Shown here: positions 15,401-17,465 of the stretch, one piece after another | How positions within the stretch are numbered: position 1 is the stretch's first letter | How the letters are laid out: each line of letters begins with the position of its first letter | NCBI GenBank assembly: GCA_937885235.1 | Contig: CAKZZK010000216.1 | Coordinates: 1-17,465 of the forward strand | DNA length: 17,465 nucleotides | DNA from: an uncultured Treponema sp. | Lineage (GTDB): Bacteria > Spirochaetota > Spirochaetia > Treponematales > Treponemataceae | Reading direction: 5' to 3' | Program-made: the position numbers and the translations under genes | Notes under the pieces: generated by a model | What the model saw: only the letters and a program-made list of their open reading frames with translations | What the model was told of the DNA's origin: nothing | The model's database searches: none

Positions 15401-17465
15401 CATGACGCGCCGAATCATTACGACCGCTTCAACCCGCTCAACGCGCAGGACTACTTCCGCGCCTACAGGCTCGGCCTCATCAGCGAGGACAGCATGTACT
15501 ACGGCATTATCCGCATTGCCCCCTTCAGAAAAAGCATGGGCGCGGAAAGCTTCTACGCAAGCAAGGACAAGAACGTATCCGCCGTATACATGCGGCTTGT
15601 GGACACGGTGGTGGGCAACGAGCTGAGGCGGGGCGACAGCCCCTCGTCCTGCTCTGCCTCTGTGGACTCCATACAAGCGGTGTACGGTGCGGACAGCACG
15701 CTCCGTCTTGTGCAGGCACTGGGAAAAGCGCCCTTCGAGCGCGCCGCATCCTGGTCCGCATCTCCCACGGCCCGCAACCACTGCCTGAGCCATTTCATCA
15801 GGGTAAGCCGTCCCGCAGAGGGCGACAGCGCGGAGCAGATGCGTACCCTCATACAGCGGCTCGGCATAGGCGAACAGAAGCTCTACGAGCTTGCCATGTA
15901 CGCCCCCGCGTGGATTCCCCTGCTCTCCCAGGTGCTAGGCATACGCGCACTGGAAAGCGGCTGCTACTACTTCATCGCCCACATGAGGGAAAGCTGGAAC
16001 GACCAGAGGGACACCGCCCTCATCGCGAAATATACCCCGCTCACGAGCGAGGAGCTGGACAAGGGGGCCTTCGACCTGAACTGGTTCAGCGAGGTCTACG
16101 CGGAACTGGGGGAGGAGGTGTTCGACAAGCTCTATGAGAGCGCGAAGTACATCAGCGACGGCAGCCGCCACTCCCGCGCCCGCAAGTTTGCCGATGCCGC
16201 GCTGGGCCGCGTCACGGAGAAGGAGCTGGAAGCGGAGATAAACCGCGCGAGGAACAAGGACCTGCTGATGAGCTACCCGCTCATCCCCCTCGCTCCCGAA
16301 GGCGCACGCGGCGAGGACAAGCAGGCCCGGCTCCTGCACCGCTACGAATTCCTGCAGCAGTTCAAGAAGGAAAGCCGCCAGTTCGGGGCGCAGCGCAGGC
16401 AGAGCGAGGGCGAGGCAATGGAGATTGCCCTTGAGAACCTTTCCCGCTCGGCAGGCTACACAGACGTGAACCGCCTGAACCTGACGATGGAAAGCGCACT
16501 GATCGACAAGGTCCGCGAACTGTTCGGCTGGCAGGCCATAGGCGCAGGGGGCGACGCCGCCTACGAGCTGCGGCTTGCGGCGGACGGCACGGGAAAGCCC
16601 GCCCTGGAATGTCGCAAGCGGGGCAGCGAGAAGCTTTTAAAAAGCGTTCCCGCAGCCTGCAAGAAGGACGAGCGGGCGGCATATATGCAGGACGTGTACA
16701 AGCGGCTGAAAGAGCAGCACTCCCGCACCCGCAGCATGCTCGAGAACTTCATGACCGACAAGGTGAGCATACCCGCCGGGGAGCTTACGGCCCTGCTGCA
16801 AAACCCCGTCGTCAGCCCCCTGGTCTCCGCCCTGGTCTTCGTGACGGCGGAGGACGCAGGTGGCACGGCAGGCTTCCTTTCGGCTGCGGGCGGCGGCATA
16901 TCCCTGACCGGGTATGACGACACGGCACACGAGGTTCCCGCCAGCACGCAGCTCCGCATCGCCCACGCTTACGACCTGTACCGGGGCGGCCACTGGCACG
17001 AGTGGCAGAAAAAGGTCTTTGACCGGCAGCTGGTGCAGCCCTTCAAGCAGGTCTTCCGAGAGCTATACCTGAAGCTTCCCGAAGAGCTGGACAAGGACAA
17101 GAGCCTCATGTTCGCGGGCAACCAGATTCAGCCCAAGAAGGCCGTCGCCTCCCTGAAAGGCAGACGCTGGATTGCGGACTACGAATGCGGTCTGCAAAAG
17201 GTCTTCTACAGGGAGAACCTGATTGCGGAAATCTACGCGCAGGCGGACTGGTTCTCCCCAGCGGACATCGAATGTCCCGCCGTCGAGTACGTGCTGTTCA
17301 CCCGCCGCCGGAGCGGCTCGGAAAAAGACGGCCCGCTCCGCATCCGCGACATAGACGACATCGTGTACTCGGAGATCATGCGCGACGTTGATCTTGCCGT
17401 GAGCGTGGCCCACGCGGGGAGCGTTGACCCGGAGACCAGCCACTCCACGATCGAGATGCGGCGGG
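12497..17465 (+). CDS. Giant DUF4132-domain protein, 3' end beyond the window
   Basis: I translated this frame across the whole span and found no stop; 1656 residues are visible. AAAGGGG at 12482-12488 supports the ATG. There is no signal peptide or membrane segment, so the protein should be cytoplasmic. Residues of roughly 100-700 are rich in helices with a HEAT-like look, and the N-terminal part may correspond to the DUF5724 family. The C-terminal region from about 1536 (LMFAGNQIQPKKA) through LFTRRR (about 1600) to SEIMRDVDLAVSVAHAGSVD (from 1625) matches the hallmark of DUF4132, the domain of E. coli YehI/MolR. No WGR domain and no catalytic motif is evident. Family function is unknown. 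DUF4132 genes often neighbour MoxR-type AAA+, VWA and SWIM genes, proposed as a conflict system. Probably about 100 residues are missing. GC content is high in the first two thirds and lower near 14940-15320. Confidence 0.85.
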   Translation, partial: MEKSPAQKPFTDESRRLLIEKHQKALISRLQPAGEEAQVFAAALAGWNDKDGSYLRCLQENCADWGKGETPDEFIARTPFKAVLEACIPDKREREKYRLIAAKSKQFMYSTGYERRSVRSRNCWADRITAEMTMRLIYGYYYFSLFRVPLSGYLRDELDEEKLDLKKSVFSRFQNHVSWLFEDMLIAAELDWDLAHGGPSELHKTIEDIILGDGNTAAVTVPIIRGIIKSDDRALHELLGKLLLAARLQEGLRQAICENMDCGTTAAFDTLFAVIVENDLIRFSSVKRAVATWIGMFNENAAERVSKKTLALMQRCLYNEDERQTLLHSEDAMELLTALWATGFYEVEDALEAVRSLIRTGTRNQLLVCAYYNRFLNDRSFYAQAAEYAVETHRDDLELLAAFLPTYLDDSSTVSTVWWYEDNDNPWGRQPAMPPVCFGGDLEKARLHADILLGFFRQLGKGKKPKEFSPCTFPWYSVSISKQDIAARLLVMAVRIPGSLPQEAAYEMLENASIGPRAMSRLLHVRDSRADRDFAVRAVANRTLRETAAKLLDDVSLGEEDFRLLEPQLRYKDDRLRTLVSGLIARQDDQGFAASVRRLLAAKNEGERFAALDFIRRLKDGNESLGHRSLGWTQFEDAVRAIAKPTEKEKLLMQTIFAFRSAPGESAVSGQDEPPASLDALYDKDKLTHFSPAELHRDTAVADTVRAADKKQLVAIIEAFDQLVISHQNDEYTDIFGENHLLGEKGTHLKAGYLNSAQREAERAIGLLPFPDLWTGFYEEHIKNPVTLVQLYLLALLPKQDSAILAAARQLIGSIAGKTGGKTDEMAEHEKKCARITRAAFGKLCDVRPGEYQYFIPGIYRSLFKDVAEALIQSVCDKAFFKQLMDGICWYLTTSTDREDFWIPAKNSFPEQCRIWQIRAITELAEQNDKIQGIAYKQADRLAPLSDEDFAESFKMWYALAEQAGYAEHDAPNHYDRFNPLNAQDYFRAYRLGLISEDSMYYGIIRIAPFRKSMGAESFYASKDKNVSAVYMRLVDTVVGNELRRGDSPSSCSASVDSIQAVYGADSTLRLVQALGKAPFERAASWSASPTARNHCLSHFIRVSRPAEGDSAEQMRTLIQRLGIGEQKLYELAMYAPAWIPLLSQVLGIRALESGCYYFIAHMRESWNDQRDTALIAKYTPLTSEELDKGAFDLNWFSEVYAELGEEVFDKLYESAKYISDGSRHSRARKFADAALGRVTEKELEAEINRARNKDLLMSYPLIPLAPEGARGEDKQARLLHRYEFLQQFKKESRQFGAQRRQSEGEAMEIALENLSRSAGYTDVNRLNLTMESALIDKVRELFGWQAIGAGGDAAYELRLAADGTGKPALECRKRGSEKLLKSVPAACKKDERAAYMQDVYKRLKEQHSRTRSMLENFMTDKVSIPAGELTALLQNPVVSPLVSALVFVTAEDAGGTAGFLSAAGGGISLTGYDDTAHEVPASTQLRIAHAYDLYRGGHWHEWQKKVFDRQLVQPFKQVFRELYLKLPEELDKDKSLMFAGNQIQPKKAVASLKGRRWIADYECGLQKVFYRENLIAEIYAQADWFSPADIECPAVEYVLFTRRRSGSEKDGPLRIRDIDDIVYSEIMRDVDLAVSVAHAGSVDPETSHSTIEMRR

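Noticed and set aside
14033..15793. Long minus-strand open frame of 586 codons
   Set aside because: Antisense shadow of the DUF4132 gene, caused by few stop codons in the complement of G+C-rich codons; no ribosome binding site or recognisable domain.

Overview
The window looks like a spirochaete chromosome, most likely a Treponema with a moderately high GC content. This is inferred from the gene content (a CHASE2-linked class III nucleotide cyclase, relaxed lipoprotein and signal peptides, a metallo-beta-lactamase/rubredoxin fusion) and from promoter style; no rRNA or other taxonomic marker is present. I see no tRNA, rRNA, CRISPR array, transposase or phage gene.

Left part (1-5410), housekeeping genes: the 3' end of an AMP-binding acyl-CoA synthetase, a DnaQ-like 3'-5' exonuclease with a BRCT-like tail, an exported YncE-like beta-propeller protein, the bifunctional NAD(P)H-hydrate repair enzyme Nnr on the minus strand, and, divergent from it, an ArfB/YaeJ-type ribosome rescue hydrolase. 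Four of these genes have a sigma-70-like -10 box that ends only 6-9 bases before the ATG, and no Shine-Dalgarno sequence. This suggests leaderless transcripts. The nnr and arfB promoters face away from each other and share the same -35 bases.

Middle part (5411-8845), a three-gene minus-strand operon: an exported SH3-domain protein, an exported M48 zinc metalloprotease and a CHASE2/adenylate cyclase membrane protein, all tightly spaced. It has a near-consensus promoter (8816-8844). The internal genes have ordinary ribosome binding sites, unlike the leaderless genes to the left.

8845-9531 is mostly non-coding. It holds a block with several perfect stem-loops and an imperfect internal duplication, then a frameshifted gene remnant (possibly the C-terminal half of a TetR-type regulator), then the promoter of the next gene. 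9532-12293 holds the MBL-fold/rubredoxin fusion gene (plus) and a convergent lipoprotein esterase with an EstA-like N-terminal domain (minus), with a stem-loop between them.

Right part (12388-17465): an 11-codon micro-ORF with a very strong ribosome binding site, then one very long open frame from 12497 that runs off the end of the window (1656 codons seen). Its C-terminal part carries the DUF4132 signature (SEIMRDVD at residues 1625-1632). DUF4132 proteins have no known biochemical function, but in other bacteria, for example the E. coli yehI-yehQ region, they lie with MoxR-type AAA+ ATPases, VWA and SWIM proteins, which have been proposed to form NTP-dependent conflict (defence) systems. 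This gene is the best candidate here for the start of a poorly described system; the rest would lie beyond the right edge.
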